Shown: piece after piece, positions 1-8,383 of the stretch | How positions within the stretch are numbered: the first letter of the stretch is position 1 | Layout of the letters: the number at the start of each line of letters is the position of its first letter | Origin: Paraburkholderia aspalathi | GTDB taxonomy: Bacteria; Pseudomonadota; Gammaproteobacteria; Burkholderiales; Burkholderiaceae | Length of the DNA: 64,000 nt | Direction of reading: 5' to 3' | Assembly (NCBI RefSeq): GCF_900116445.1 | Contig: NZ_FPBH01000001.1 | Span: forward strand, 248,001-312,000 | Made by a program: the position numbers and the translations under genes | The notes under the pieces: generated by a model | The model's database searches: none | The model's input: the letters and a program-made list of their open reading frames with translations, nothing else | Told to the model about the DNA's origin: nothing

Positions 1-580
1 TCGTGGCGGCATCAATGAGGTCGCCCTTCAGATTGCCCGACTCCGCTATCGAACCAGTGACATACGCGCCGTTGATGACCAGCGCTATCTGAGACGCGGT
101 GCGGTTGGGATCACTAACGCCCAGCTTGGCGACGATCGCTGCGAGCCTCGCCTGCATTTCCTCTTTGTTGTCTCGAGCGATAACCCGGCCAGGATGCTTG
201 TCGTCAGGAAACTCTGCCATCAGATTAAGAAAGGGGCAGCCACGAAAGGCGGGGTGCGCAATCCGTTTCGCGATTCCAGATAGCAGTGCCTCCAACAAAG
301 CGCGCGGGTCATCGGCGTGCTTCTTTTCAACGTCATCCCACCACGCCCAGAACAACCGATCTTTCTCGGCGGCGAAAGCGCAGATCAAAGCGTCCTTGGA
401 GTCGAATACCCGATAGAGGCTCGTCTTCGACACCCCGGATTGCTCGACGACCGTGTCGACGCCGATGGCACGTATGCCCTCGCGGTAAAACAGATCGCTT
501 GCCGTCGCGAGGATCTTCTCTCGCGCGCTCACTTCGCCCTTGGGCGGGGCTCCCCGCCGGGGTCGGGCTCCTGCCTTCAT
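1..580 (-). CDS. TetR/AcrR-family transcriptional regulator (3' end outside window)
   Basis: Reading the minus strand from the ATG at 580 gives an open frame of 193 codons to the window edge, so the C-terminal end is missing. The N-terminus has a basic tail (KAGARPRRG) and then the TetR helix-turn-helix: AREKILATASDLFYREG, GVDTVVEQSGVSKTSLYRVF and DSKDALICAF follow the family pattern closely. The remainder (for example HPAFRGCPFLNLMAEFPD) matches the ligand-binding half of the YcdC/TetR_C type. It is divergently arranged with the quinone oxidoreductase at 679, and the 98-bp gap holds a perfect inverted repeat over a sigma-70-like promoter. It therefore probably represses its neighbour and itself. 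The inducer cannot be predicted. Confidence 0.9.
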   Translation of the reverse strand, partial: MKAGARPRRGAPPKGEVSAREKILATASDLFYREGIRAIGVDTVVEQSGVSKTSLYRVFDSKDALICAFAAEKDRLFWAWWDDVEKKHADDPRALLEALLSGIAKRIAHPAFRGCPFLNLMAEFPDDKHPGRVIARDNKEEMQARLAAIVAKLGVSDPNRTASQIALVINGAYVTGSIAESGNLKGDLIDAAT

Positions 581-612
581 ATCCGCAAACTCCTTTGATT
601 CAGATTTTCTGA

Positions 613-665
613 TTGACAAAGTAACAGATGGGTACCTAGTATGAAAGTTACAGGTCTGTTACTTT
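613..665 (+). promoter_or_regulatory. Promoter and TetR operator for the quinone oxidoreductase
   Basis: TTGACA (613-618) and TAGTAT (637-642) are separated by 18 bp, a good sigma-70 promoter reading towards 679. A perfect 11-bp inverted repeat, AAAGTAACAGA at 618-628 and TCTGTTACTTT at 655-665, overlaps the spacer and the likely start of transcription. A further half-site GTTACAG lies at 647-653. The position is what is expected for the divergent TetR repressor. Repressor binding is inferred, the repeats are seen. Confidence 0.7.
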
Positions 666-678
666 ATAGGATATACCC

Positions 679-1647
679 ATGCGTGTGATCGAAGCGGAAA
701 CCTTTTCGGGCTATGACGGGTTGCGGCAGATTGAATTGCCCAAGCCGCAACCGGCGAAGGGCAGGGTGCTGGTTCGTGTGACGGCTGCCGGTGTCACTCC
801 CCTCGACTACACGCTCCTGTCGGGTGGACACCCTCGAGCCAAGGCGCCGCTTGTGCTCGGCAATGAGGGCGCCGGTGTCATCGAGGACGCAGGCGACTCC
901 GGGTTCGCGGCGGGAAGCCGCGTGATGTTCACCGGGCCCTACGGCGTTGGCGAGAACGGTACATGGCAGGAATGGCTGCTGGTGAGACCGGAACATCTGG
1001 CGCTGTCTGACGCGATCGGCGACGTCGTCGCGGCCAGCATTCCGGTGGCTTATCTGACCGCACAGATCAGCCTCACAGACGCCGGGTTCAAGCCGGGCAT
1101 GACAGTGCTGGCGCCGGGAATCGGCGGGTCGGTCGGCAACGCGACCTATCAGCTCGCACGGGCGCAGGGCGCCGGCAAGGTGATCTCCACGGCTGGCAGC
1201 GCGGCGAAAGCCGCAAGAGCGCGCGAGCTTGGCTTGGAGGACGTGATTGACCTCACCGAGGAAGGTCTCGCTGACGGCGTTCGTCGAATAACGGCCGGCA
1301 AGGGCGTCGATATTGTCATCGAGAGCATTGGCGGCGCTGTGACGAGTGAGGCGTTGAGCAGCCTGGGGCACGGCGGTGTCCTGATCACGTTGGGCTACTC
1401 CGCTGGCCGCAAAACCACGATCGATGTCACGGACCTCATCTGGAAGCGCGCGCGGATGGCCGGCTTCTCGCTGTTCGCCCAGTCACCGGCCGCGATCGCC
1501 GCTGCGTGGCAGCACATCATTCCGTTAGTCGTAAGCGGATCAGTCAAGCCGATCGTCGAGCGGGTCTACCCGCTCGCTGAAGCGCGTGAAGCCTTGCGTC
1601 ACCTGATAGAGGATCGGCCGTTTGGCAAAGTCATTTTGACGATGTGA
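679..1647 (+). CDS. Zinc-independent NADPH:quinone oxidoreductase (MDR family)
   Basis: A 322-aa protein of the medium-chain dehydrogenase/reductase superfamily. The GroES-like N-terminal domain (residues about 1-120, VTAAGVTPLDYTLLSGG, GNEGAGVIEDAG) lacks the cysteine/histidine zinc ligands of alcohol dehydrogenases, which points to the quinone oxidoreductase branch. The Rossmann part follows with GIGGSVGNATYQLARAQGA and KGVDIVIESIGG. Such enzymes reduce quinones or enones with NADPH. It is the first gene after the TetR operator and is followed 85 bp later by an SDR in the same direction, so the two may form a small TetR-controlled redox operon. The substrate is unknown. Confidence 0.88.
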   Translation: MRVIEAETFSGYDGLRQIELPKPQPAKGRVLVRVTAAGVTPLDYTLLSGGHPRAKAPLVLGNEGAGVIEDAGDSGFAAGSRVMFTGPYGVGENGTWQEWLLVRPEHLALSDAIGDVVAASIPVAYLTAQISLTDAGFKPGMTVLAPGIGGSVGNATYQLARAQGAGKVISTAGSAAKAARARELGLEDVIDLTEEGLADGVRRITAGKGVDIVIESIGGAVTSEALSSLGHGGVLITLGYSAGRKTTIDVTDLIWKRARMAGFSLFAQSPAAIAAAWQHIIPLVVSGSVKPIVERVYPLAEAREALRHLIEDRPFGKVILTM

Positions 1648-1732
1648 CCGACATGACGTCCGGTGATTTTTTGGCAACTGGCCGTCAGCCCAGAGGTGCC
1701 AACCGGTATTCGCAATCAACGGAGTAGTTGCT

Positions 1733-2464
1733 ATGGATAAGTTGCAGGGAAAGGTGGCTGTCATCACCGGCGGCTCGTCAGGCATAGGCCTCGCCGCCGC
1801 GAAGCTCTTTGTCGCCGAGGGCGCCTACGTCTTCATTACCGGCCGTCGCCAGAGGGAGCTTGACGAAGCCGTGAGGGCCATCGGGGGCAATGTGACCGGC
1901 ATCCGTGGAGACGTCGCCAATCTGGATGATCTTGATCGTCTTTATAAGAGCGTCAACGCGACAGGGCGAAGAATCGACATCGTCTTCGCCAACGCTGGCA
2001 TCGCTGAGTTCGCCACGTTGGACGATATTACTGAAGCGCATTTCGACAAACTGTTCAATACCAACGTGAAGGGCGTGCTCTTCACCGTCCAAAAGGCTCT
2101 GCCGCTCTTGAACAACGGTGCATCGATCATTCTCACGGGCTCCGTCGCGAGCGCCAAGGGGACGCATGCCTTCTGGGTATACGGCGCGACCAAGGCCGCT
2201 ATCCGCAATTTCGTACGAGGATGGACTGTGGAGTTGAAGGACCGTGGCATCCGTTCAAACGTACTGAGTCCGGGGCCAATTGATACGCCGATCATTGGTC
2301 AGCAGCCTGCGGACGCTATTGCGAGGATTTTATCTACCATCCCGATGGGACGCATGGGGCAAGCCGACGAAGTTGCCAAAGCGGCTTTGTTTCTCGCTTC
2401 AGACGATTCGAGTTTCGTCACGGGCATCGAACTCTTCGTCGACGGGGGGAGAGCGCAGATCTGA
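1733..2464 (+). CDS. Short-chain dehydrogenase/reductase (SDR)
   Basis: A 243-aa classical SDR. The cofactor motif TGGSSGIG is at residues 12-19, the NAG motif is present (FANAGIAEF), the catalytic Ser lies in ILTGSVAS, and the Tyr/Lys pair is Y150-x3-K154 (WVYGATKAA). The C-terminus (GIELFVDGG) is typical of the family. The length fits. The substrate cannot be told from sequence. Lying 85 bp downstream of the quinone oxidoreductase on the same strand, it may be co-transcribed and share the TetR control. Confidence 0.9.
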   Translation: MDKLQGKVAVITGGSSGIGLAAAKLFVAEGAYVFITGRRQRELDEAVRAIGGNVTGIRGDVANLDDLDRLYKSVNATGRRIDIVFANAGIAEFATLDDITEAHFDKLFNTNVKGVLFTVQKALPLLNNGASIILTGSVASAKGTHAFWVYGATKAAIRNFVRGWTVELKDRGIRSNVLSPGPIDTPIIGQQPADAIARILSTIPMGRMGQADEVAKAALFLASDDSSFVTGIELFVDGGRAQI

Positions 2465-2510
2465 GCGTCGTTTGTTAGCGGAACGCAAGGGAACTATGGG
2501 CAACAAAAAC

Positions 2511-2545
2511 CCCCGTGAAGCGCTAAGGCTTAACGGGGTGCTTTG
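2511..2545. terminator. Rho-independent terminator, tRNA-type, next to a tRNA fragment
   Basis: CCCCGT+AAGC (2511-2521, with one mismatch at 2517) pairs with GCTT+ACGGGG (2528-2538), with loop GCTAAG, flanked by A-rich and T-rich runs. It closely resembles the terminator beside the intact tRNA-Leu at 12875-12906, and both are preceded by the same GGAACGCAAGGGA string. It may serve the SDR operon, but by origin it looks like a tRNA-Leu terminator. Confidence 0.6.
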
Positions 2546-2559
2546 TTTCTCTTGAAGAG

Positions 2560-2583
2560 GGGGCGCCAGGAAAGGACTCGAAT
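2560..2583 (-). repeat. 3' fragment of tRNA-Leu (possible att site)
   Basis: The segment GGCGCCAGGAAAGGACTCGAA on the plus strand matches the 3' end (acceptor and T arm) of the intact tRNA-Leu at 12952-13038, which reads GGTGCCCAGGAGAGGACTCGAA there. The fragment keeps the same orientation and has a tRNA-type terminator on its 3' side. A 3' tRNA fragment in direct repeat with an intact tRNA about 10.4 kb away is the usual footprint of an element integrated at a tRNA gene. No integrase is visible between the two, so the element would be an old remnant. Confidence 0.55.
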
Positions 2584-2596
2584 GGTTGGCGTAAGT

Positions 2597-2838
2597 ATGT
2601 GAAGAGCCGACTGCTTCGCCAACTGCACCTCCGAGAGCCGACTTCCCGGCGGGAGCACGCCTTCCACGATCGCTTCCCGCTCAGCAGGCACCGCCAGGGC
2701 GTCGCTGAGCGAGTCGCTGGATGCATCGACCGTGCGCATCCGCGCGTGATATTTGCGGCCGATGGCATCGAGCACTTGGTCCAGCCCTTCGACGGTTTCT
2801 CCCGCCGGCGTGCCTTTCGTTGCAGCGGCCATTGACAT
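2597..2838 (-). pseudogene. Truncated GntR-family regulator
   Basis: The minus-strand frame starting at ATG 2838 (MSMAAATKGTP...) encodes a GntR-type wing-helix start: PAEREAIVEGVLPPGSRLSEVQLAKQ matches the first helix and turn of GntR domains (AIxxGxLxPGxxLxExxLA). The expected GVSRTPVREAL recognition helix and the whole FadR/VanR C-terminal domain are missing. The frame instead runs into the tRNA-Leu fragment. The gene therefore appears cut at the putative integration site. It is divergent from an equally truncated enoyl-CoA hydratase start. Confidence 0.6.
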
Positions 2839-2859
2839 TCTGTTATTCGGTGAATACCC

Positions 2860-2867
2860 TGTATACA
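2860..2867. promoter_or_regulatory. Possible GntR operator in the divergent promoter region
   Basis: TGTATACA is a perfect palindrome of the form bound by many FadR/VanR-type GntR proteins. It sits in the AT-rich gap between the truncated GntR gene and the truncated hydratase. Likely a relic of auto-regulation. Confidence 0.35.
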
Positions 2868-2901
2868 ATAACTATAAAATAATCATATAGCAGGAGACAA
2901 C

Positions 2902-3147
2902 TTGGATAACACATCTTTGCCGCACCCGGTCTCGATCGACCGGGCCGGCTCGGTTCTGACTTTCACACTCAATCATGCCGGCACCGGCGATGCAGTCATC
3001 GGGTCGCGGTCGGCGCAATGGCATGGTGAAGCGACCATGCTGGCAGCGCGCGTCTTGCGCATTCCGTATTCGGCGACGCATCTTGCACACATGGCGAACG
3101 CGCCGCCAACAACCCAGAACCTATTCACCGCGAAGTCTCGCGCCTGA
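2902..3147 (+). pseudogene. Remnant of an enoyl-CoA hydratase/isomerase gene
   Basis: A TTG start at 2902 with an upstream AGGAGA gives an 81-codon frame. Residues 8-32 (HPVSIDRAGSVLTFTLN, then GDAV) follow the first strands of crotonase-family proteins (v-r-g-vltltLNrP). After about 35 residues the similarity ends and nothing like the oxyanion-hole region follows. This looks like the 5' end of a decayed hydratase gene. From 3148 to 3319 no feature is seen. Confidence 0.4.
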
Positions 3148-3319
3148 TCAAGTTAAAGCGCTGTCGCTGTGAATGCCGCGGCGGTTGATATGCGTGCGCG
3201 GGCGGTTCTCCGCGCCATTGCTTATATCACCAAGTGGGCGATGCCCCGTGCCGGTCGCCCGGAGAGCGAGCGATCCGGCTTGCCGCATTGTTGCGTCGCC
3301 GCATTAGCGAGAGCTGCCT

Positions 3320-5260
3320 ATGCCACGCGGTGGCGTTAATCCCAGGCTGGAAGTACGCGATCGGCCAGTGCGCAACTGGCTCTGCCAGCACGTGCATGCT
3401 CAGCAATGGTTGAAGAGATATGCAGGAGTCGTGCTGCTCATTGTTGCGGGCATCTACTGGTCCTATCAATATGCCGAGCAACTCGGCATCGAGACTATTC
3501 GCCGAGCGGCGGTCCATCGCATCGATATCTACGACACTGCACTAAAGAGCGAATTGGCACGCTATGCCTACTTGCCGTCGCTCGTGAACCTCAATCCCGA
3601 AGTGGTGCAACTGTTGCTCGAGCCTAACGATGCCGCGCTCACCGGGCGGGTCGACCAATATTTAGCCGCGGTCAATCGGGGGGCGCACTCGGATACGCTG
3701 TACATCATGGATGTACAGGGCAACACGCTGGCGTCGAGTAACTGGGACCAGCCCTACAGTTTCGTCGGAATTAACTACGGCTACAGACCTTATTTTCAGG
3801 AAGCGCTCTCGACGGGCAGTGGCACGTTCTACGGCTTAGGGGCCGCAAGCAAGGAAGCTGGCTACTTCTATGCCGAGCGAATCTACGCCAGCGGAAAAGT
3901 CGTTGGAATCGCGACCGTCAAGATCAACCTCAGCAAGATCGAGCAAATTTGGCAACGTGCGGGCGATACGGCAACGATCAGCGATATTCACGGCGTTATT
4001 TTTCTATCGACTCAGGACCGCTGGAGATTCAAGTCACTCGGCGTCTTATCGGCGCAGGCGCGCGCGGCGATCATTGCCAACCATCAATATGATGCGCCGG
4101 GCGCACTGGAACCGGTCGGCTTGATCATGCAAGAGCCGGCAGGGGACACGGCCAATATAGCCAGATTCGCGCCTAAGGCCAATTTGGGCCCGCATGCCCC
4201 GGCTTTTCTAACATCCCGTTTTTTGCTGTTGAGCCGCGCGGTGCCTGATACAAGCTGGACGATAAGCACGCTGTCGGACATCACGCCCGCAGAAGTATCA
4301 GCAGTGAACGTCGCCCTTGGGGTCGGGTTGGGGATGACGTTGGTGATGGTTTTCATTTTGTATCTTTTGCAGCGGCGGCGGATCGTCGCGCAGGAACTTG
4401 CGGCCAAGGAAAACCTGCGCCACATGAATGAGGAACTTGAACGCAAGGTAGCGCGCCGAACCGACGCGTTGAATCGAATGAACAAGACGTTGGAGCTTGA
4501 GATTTCGGAGCGCCGGCGCGCAGAAACCGTACTCAAATCGACATTGCAGGAGTTGGTCCAGGCCGGAAAAATGGCAGCGCTCGGGCAGATGTCCGCAAGC
4601 ATCACACATGAACTGAACCAGCCTTTGGCGGCGCTACGGACGTTGTCTTCGAATGCGTTGATGTTCATGCAGCGGTTTGAATTCGACGAGGCGTGTCAAA
4701 ACCTGCGAGTCATTTGCGACATGACCGAACGCATGGGAAAAATCACCAGCCAGCTCAAACGCTTTGCGCGCAAATCGCCCACTTACCTCGAACGGGTCCT
4801 GATCGGCTCAGCCATTTCCAACGCCATCTTCCTGCTTGATGCCCGGATTCGCAGCGGCAATGTCGAGTTAGTGCGCGAAGAGCCGGAAGAAAGTGTATAC
4901 GCGATCGCGGAACCTAACCGTCTTGAGCAGGTATTTATCAATCTGATTAGTAATGCACTGGATGCGATGGCCGAAATCGGCATCGACGGCCTGGCTCGAG
5001 CGCGCGTGCTGACAATTATCGTCTGTGACGAAGCGGATCACGTTTCGATTGGCGTGCGCGATACCGGCACGGGCATATCGGACGAGGTTCGAAATCACTT
5101 GTTCGAGCCGTTTTTTACGACTAAAGACAAGGGCGAAGGGTTGGGATTGGGTTTGACGATTTCGATCGGCATCATCCAGGAGTTCGGAGGCACCCTGGTC
5201 GCCAAAAACAGACCAGACGGCACTGAATTCACCGTCAGGCTAAAACGGGCCACACTGTGA
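3320..5260 (+). CDS. DctB-like membrane sensor histidine kinase
   Basis: A 646-aa kinase. One membrane helix near residues 36-52 (VVLLIVAGIYWSY) and a second near 330-352 (GVGLGMTLVMVFILYLL) enclose a periplasmic double-Cache sensor region of about 270 residues with typical SNWDQPYSFVGINYGYRPYF-type strands. A coiled coil follows (ERKVARRTDAL...), then the HisKA H-box ASITHELNQPLAAL with phospho-acceptor H430, and the HATPase_c boxes NRLEQVFINLISNALDAM, DTGTGI and GEGLGLGLTIS. Architecture and H-box are those of DctB, which senses C4-dicarboxylates. The real ligand here is unknown. The stop lies 7 bp before the response-regulator gene, so the pair is an operon. Confidence 0.92.
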   Translation: MPRGGVNPRLEVRDRPVRNWLCQHVHAQQWLKRYAGVVLLIVAGIYWSYQYAEQLGIETIRRAAVHRIDIYDTALKSELARYAYLPSLVNLNPEVVQLLLEPNDAALTGRVDQYLAAVNRGAHSDTLYIMDVQGNTLASSNWDQPYSFVGINYGYRPYFQEALSTGSGTFYGLGAASKEAGYFYAERIYASGKVVGIATVKINLSKIEQIWQRAGDTATISDIHGVIFLSTQDRWRFKSLGVLSAQARAAIIANHQYDAPGALEPVGLIMQEPAGDTANIARFAPKANLGPHAPAFLTSRFLLLSRAVPDTSWTISTLSDITPAEVSAVNVALGVGLGMTLVMVFILYLLQRRRIVAQELAAKENLRHMNEELERKVARRTDALNRMNKTLELEISERRRAETVLKSTLQELVQAGKMAALGQMSASITHELNQPLAALRTLSSNALMFMQRFEFDEACQNLRVICDMTERMGKITSQLKRFARKSPTYLERVLIGSAISNAIFLLDARIRSGNVELVREEPEESVYAIAEPNRLEQVFINLISNALDAMAEIGIDGLARARVLTIIVCDEADHVSIGVRDTGTGISDEVRNHLFEPFFTTKDKGEGLGLGLTISIGIIQEFGGTLVAKNRPDGTEFTVRLKRATL

Positions 5261-5267
5261 GAAGACA

Positions 5268-6611
5268 ATGTCTAATAATCTAAAAGTGCTATTTGTGGAA
5301 GATGACGCGGCGGTGCGCCTTGGCGGCACGCAAGCACTTCGTTTGAGCGGCCTGGAGGTCCAGTCCTTCGAGCGGGCCGAACATGCCCTGCGTTATATAG
5401 AGTTTGGCTTCCCCGGCATTCTGGTTAGCGATCTCCGGTTGCCTGGCATGAGCGGCCTCGCATTATTGGAGCATACGGTTGGAACTGACGCATCGCTGCC
5501 GGTCATCCTCGTGACTGGTCACGGTGACATCCCGATGGCGGTCGACGCGATGCGCCGCGGTGCTTATGATTTTGTCGAGAAACCGTACTCGTCGGAACAA
5601 CTCGTCGACGTATCGCAGCGCGCGCTCGAAAAACGTCGCCTGACGCTTGAACTCGCAACCGTTCGTCAGGCACTTGCGCATCGGGACAATATAGAAGCAA
5701 GGATTCTCGGACGTTCTCCAGCGATCGAACGCCTGCGCCGAATGATCCTGGAACTGGCCGACGCCGACGCAAATGCACTGATCCTCGGCGAAACGGGAAC
5801 GGGCAAGGAGTTGGTCGCCCGTTCACTGCATGATTACGGGCATCGAAAGGCGAAGAATTTCGCGGCGATCAATTGTGCGGGTATTCCCGAGCTATTGTTC
5901 GAAAGTGAAGTGTTCGGCCATGAGGCTGGTTCCTTCACCGGCGCGATCAAGCGGCGTATCGGGAAGATTGAGTATGCCCGGGGAGGCACGCTGTTTCTCG
6001 ACGAGATTGAAACAATGCAGATGTCGCTGCAAGTAAAACTGTTGCGCTTGCTGCAGGAGAAAAAGTTCGAGCGTGTCGGCTCCAACGATCTGCTTGAGAT
6101 GGATTGCCGGATCGTCGCGGGATCCAAGGCGGATCTGTTGGCGCTGTCTTCAACAAACCACTTTCGCGATGACTTGTATTACCGGCTAGGCGTCATGGTG
6201 CTTGAGATTCCTCCGCTGCGGGAACGCCGCGAGGATATCCCCCTCCTGTTCGAGCACTTTGTCGTACGGGCTGCGGCTGAATACAACAGGCCGATACCGG
6301 AAATCTCGCCAGCGCAAAGGCACGATCTGATGTCGAGACCATGGGGGGGAAACGTAAGGGAACTACGTAACGTCGCTGAGCGCTTTACGTTAGGTATGCC
6401 GACGCGAGTAGACCCAGCCAGCAGCGACGACAATACCGGGAAACCCTCGCTTGAGACCAAACTTAATCTGTTCGAGCGCCAATTGATCGAAGAGGCGTTG
6501 CGCGGATGTTCGGGCCGCGCAGCTGTCGCGTGCGAGCGTTTGGGCGTACCCAAAAAAACTCTGTACGACAAGATGCGTCGCTTGGGCATCAGTACCGAGG
6601 AGTTCAAATGA
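5268..6611 (+). CDS. DctD-like sigma-54-dependent response regulator
   Basis: A 447-aa NtrC-family activator. The receiver domain (1-125) has D55 as phospho-acceptor in LVSDLRLPGMSG and the conserved Lys in FVEKPY. The AAA+ domain has Walker A GETGTGKE from residue 174, the sigma-54 contact loop as GSFTGA (the usual GAFTGA with A to S) and Walker B GGTLFLDEI. The Fis-type HTH at the C-terminus reads RAAVACERLGVPKKTLYDKMRRLGI. It receives phosphate from the adjacent kinase and opens sigma-54 promoters. A very good one lies at 6749-6765, upstream of the porin, and is the obvious target. Confidence 0.93.
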   Translation: MSNNLKVLFVEDDAAVRLGGTQALRLSGLEVQSFERAEHALRYIEFGFPGILVSDLRLPGMSGLALLEHTVGTDASLPVILVTGHGDIPMAVDAMRRGAYDFVEKPYSSEQLVDVSQRALEKRRLTLELATVRQALAHRDNIEARILGRSPAIERLRRMILELADADANALILGETGTGKELVARSLHDYGHRKAKNFAAINCAGIPELLFESEVFGHEAGSFTGAIKRRIGKIEYARGGTLFLDEIETMQMSLQVKLLRLLQEKKFERVGSNDLLEMDCRIVAGSKADLLALSSTNHFRDDLYYRLGVMVLEIPPLRERREDIPLLFEHFVVRAAAEYNRPIPEISPAQRHDLMSRPWGGNVRELRNVAERFTLGMPTRVDPASSDDNTGKPSLETKLNLFERQLIEEALRGCSGRAAVACERLGVPKKTLYDKMRRLGISTEEFK

Positions 6612-6676
6612 AACGGCCTGGATCAGGGGCAGGAAGACCTTGACCATATTTCCAGCCATCAAATGGCCGTTTTTCT
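6611..6676 (+). terminator. Possible terminator after the two-component operon
   Basis: AAACGGCC (6611-6618) can pair with GGCCGTTT (6665-6672), and a short inner hairpin GCCAT-caa-ATGGC (6655-6667) ends at a T-run. Stem geometry is not ideal, so this is a weak call. Confidence 0.35.
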
Positions 6677-6748
6677 GGTTTTCCGCAATCAGGCCGAATG
6701 AACAAACGGCAAACGCACCTTAAATCAATCGCTTAGTGGTCGCACAGA

Positions 6749-6765
6749 CTGGCACGCTGTTTGCG
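6749..6765 (+). promoter_or_regulatory. Sigma-54 (-24/-12) promoter upstream of the porin
   Basis: CTGGCACG-CTGT-TTGCG fits the sigma-54 consensus YTGGCACG-N4-TTGCW almost perfectly (GG-N10-GC spacing at 6751/6763). It lies 236 bp before the porin ATG and about 140 bp after the DctD-like activator gene, whose AAA+ domain works only with sigma-54. The start of transcription would be near 6776. Confidence 0.8.
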
Positions 6766-7000
6766 TAATTGTTGATGACAATTACAGTGACAACGGAGGC
6801 CCTTGAATGACTGCGTGACTGCGCGTGAGAGCGTATCGACGTAGCCGAATCCCTTGCTTTCCACTGCTTGAATCGCTTGGTCTGCCGATCCGTTTCACCG
6901 GGCGCCGCAGCGTCTTGCGTTGGCATTCCTCACAAATTAAATCGGTCTACTAACTGACTGGATTTATGGATTCTTATACCCATAATATCTTGGAGATTTT

Positions 7001-8146
7001 ATGAGACGTCTCGCAATTTCGTGTTTTACCCTGACCATGCTGTCCACGGCTTCTATCGCCCAAGCCCAAAGCAGTGTCACGCTTTACGGCGAGATTGATG
7101 ACGCCTTGGCGTACTACAACAATGTGGGTCACGCCTCCCTGGTTACGATGCAGGGTGCTGACCTGGCCACCAACCAGTGGGGCATTAAAGGCAAGGAGGA
7201 CCTGGGTGGCGGTTTTCAGGCGATTTTCAACCTGGAAAACGGCTTTGACATCAACACCGGCAAGTTGAGGCAGGGTGGCCGCGAGTTTGGAAAGAACGCA
7301 TGGGTGGGTCTGTCGAGCACTACCCTGGGCACGATCACGATCGGTCGTCAGCTGGATCCGACGGTTGATCTGGTTCAACCCTTTACGGCCGACGGTTATG
7401 GTCCCGCGTTTACGACCCCGGGAGATGCCGACAACAACGACAATACCTTCCGGGTTGACAATTCAATCAAGTACACGAGCCCGACTTATGGCGGCCTGCA
7501 GTATGAATTGATGTACGGTTTGGGCGGCGTGGCGGGCAACATATCTTCGCAGGAACTTTCCTCGGCTGCTGCGTCGTACACCAACGGCGGCCTGGGACTA
7601 GCCGTCGGTTATATCTTCACCAAGAACGACGGTCCCGGCGGTTTGGGCACGGCCGATCAGACTCAGAACAACTCCGTCACGCCGCTCTTTGGCAGCGTCG
7701 CGTTTGTAGGCTCACGGCTGATCACCCACGTTGCAGCTCAGTATGCTATCGGTCTGTTTACCGTTAACGTGCGATACAGCAATGCGCAGTGGAAACCCTA
7801 TACAAGCTTCGCGGCATTCAACCGTACCGAAACCTTCAATACCGGAGCCACATCTCTCGACTACCAGGTGACGTCAGCGCTTGCGGTGAACGTCGGCTAC
7901 ACCTATACGAGATCAAGCGGCGCTTCTTCGGCTACGTACAACACTGTTGCGGCAGGCACGGAATACTCCTTGTCCAAGCGTACGACCGTCTACGCAATCG
8001 GCGGTTACTCGCATGCACACGGCACCACCTTCAGCGCAGACGGCAATAGCGTCGTGGCCGCTGGCGGTTCGGTGGGTGACCTCGAATCCAGCTCAAGCAC
8101 GCCAAATCAGGTCGCTTTTATGATGGGCATTACCCACAAGTTCTGA
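7001..8146 (+). CDS. Gram-negative outer-membrane porin (OmpC/Burkholderia type)
   Basis: A 381-aa porin. Signal peptide of about 22 residues (MRRLAISCFTLTMLSTASIAQA), then the hallmark first strand SSVTLYGEIDDALAYYNN, the conserved GIKGKEDLGGGFQAIFNLE segment and GKNAWVGLSSTTLGTITIGRQ. The C-terminal strand ends in Phe (MGITHKF), as needed for BAM-mediated insertion. It would form a trimeric 16-strand barrel for small solutes. The sigma-54 promoter upstream and the DctBD-like pair suggest it is induced together with uptake of a specific carbon source. A weak stem AGCGTTT/AAACGCT (8167-8209) after the gene may act as terminator. Confidence 0.95.
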   Translation: MRRLAISCFTLTMLSTASIAQAQSSVTLYGEIDDALAYYNNVGHASLVTMQGADLATNQWGIKGKEDLGGGFQAIFNLENGFDINTGKLRQGGREFGKNAWVGLSSTTLGTITIGRQLDPTVDLVQPFTADGYGPAFTTPGDADNNDNTFRVDNSIKYTSPTYGGLQYELMYGLGGVAGNISSQELSSAAASYTNGGLGLAVGYIFTKNDGPGGLGTADQTQNNSVTPLFGSVAFVGSRLITHVAAQYAIGLFTVNVRYSNAQWKPYTSFAAFNRTETFNTGATSLDYQVTSALAVNVGYTYTRSSGASSATYNTVAAGTEYSLSKRTTVYAIGGYSHAHGTTFSADGNSVVAAGGSVGDLESSSSTPNQVAFMMGITHKF

Positions 8147-8383
8147 CGACGCATGCAGAAGCCACGAGCGTTTTGATAGTCACTGCCGCGGCGTCTCAGA
8201 CGAAACGCTTGTCTTAAAAAATTATCCGACTGGCAAATGGAACCTGAGATTCACGAACACCTTGCAGGCAACGCGCGAAGGAAGCGGGTTCTTTCGATGC
8301 CGCCGCAAGGCACCACTCGTGCAAAAAAATCGGCTGTTAAATCTGAAGCAAGTAATGGCAGTAACACAAAAAGGATCGAGACG

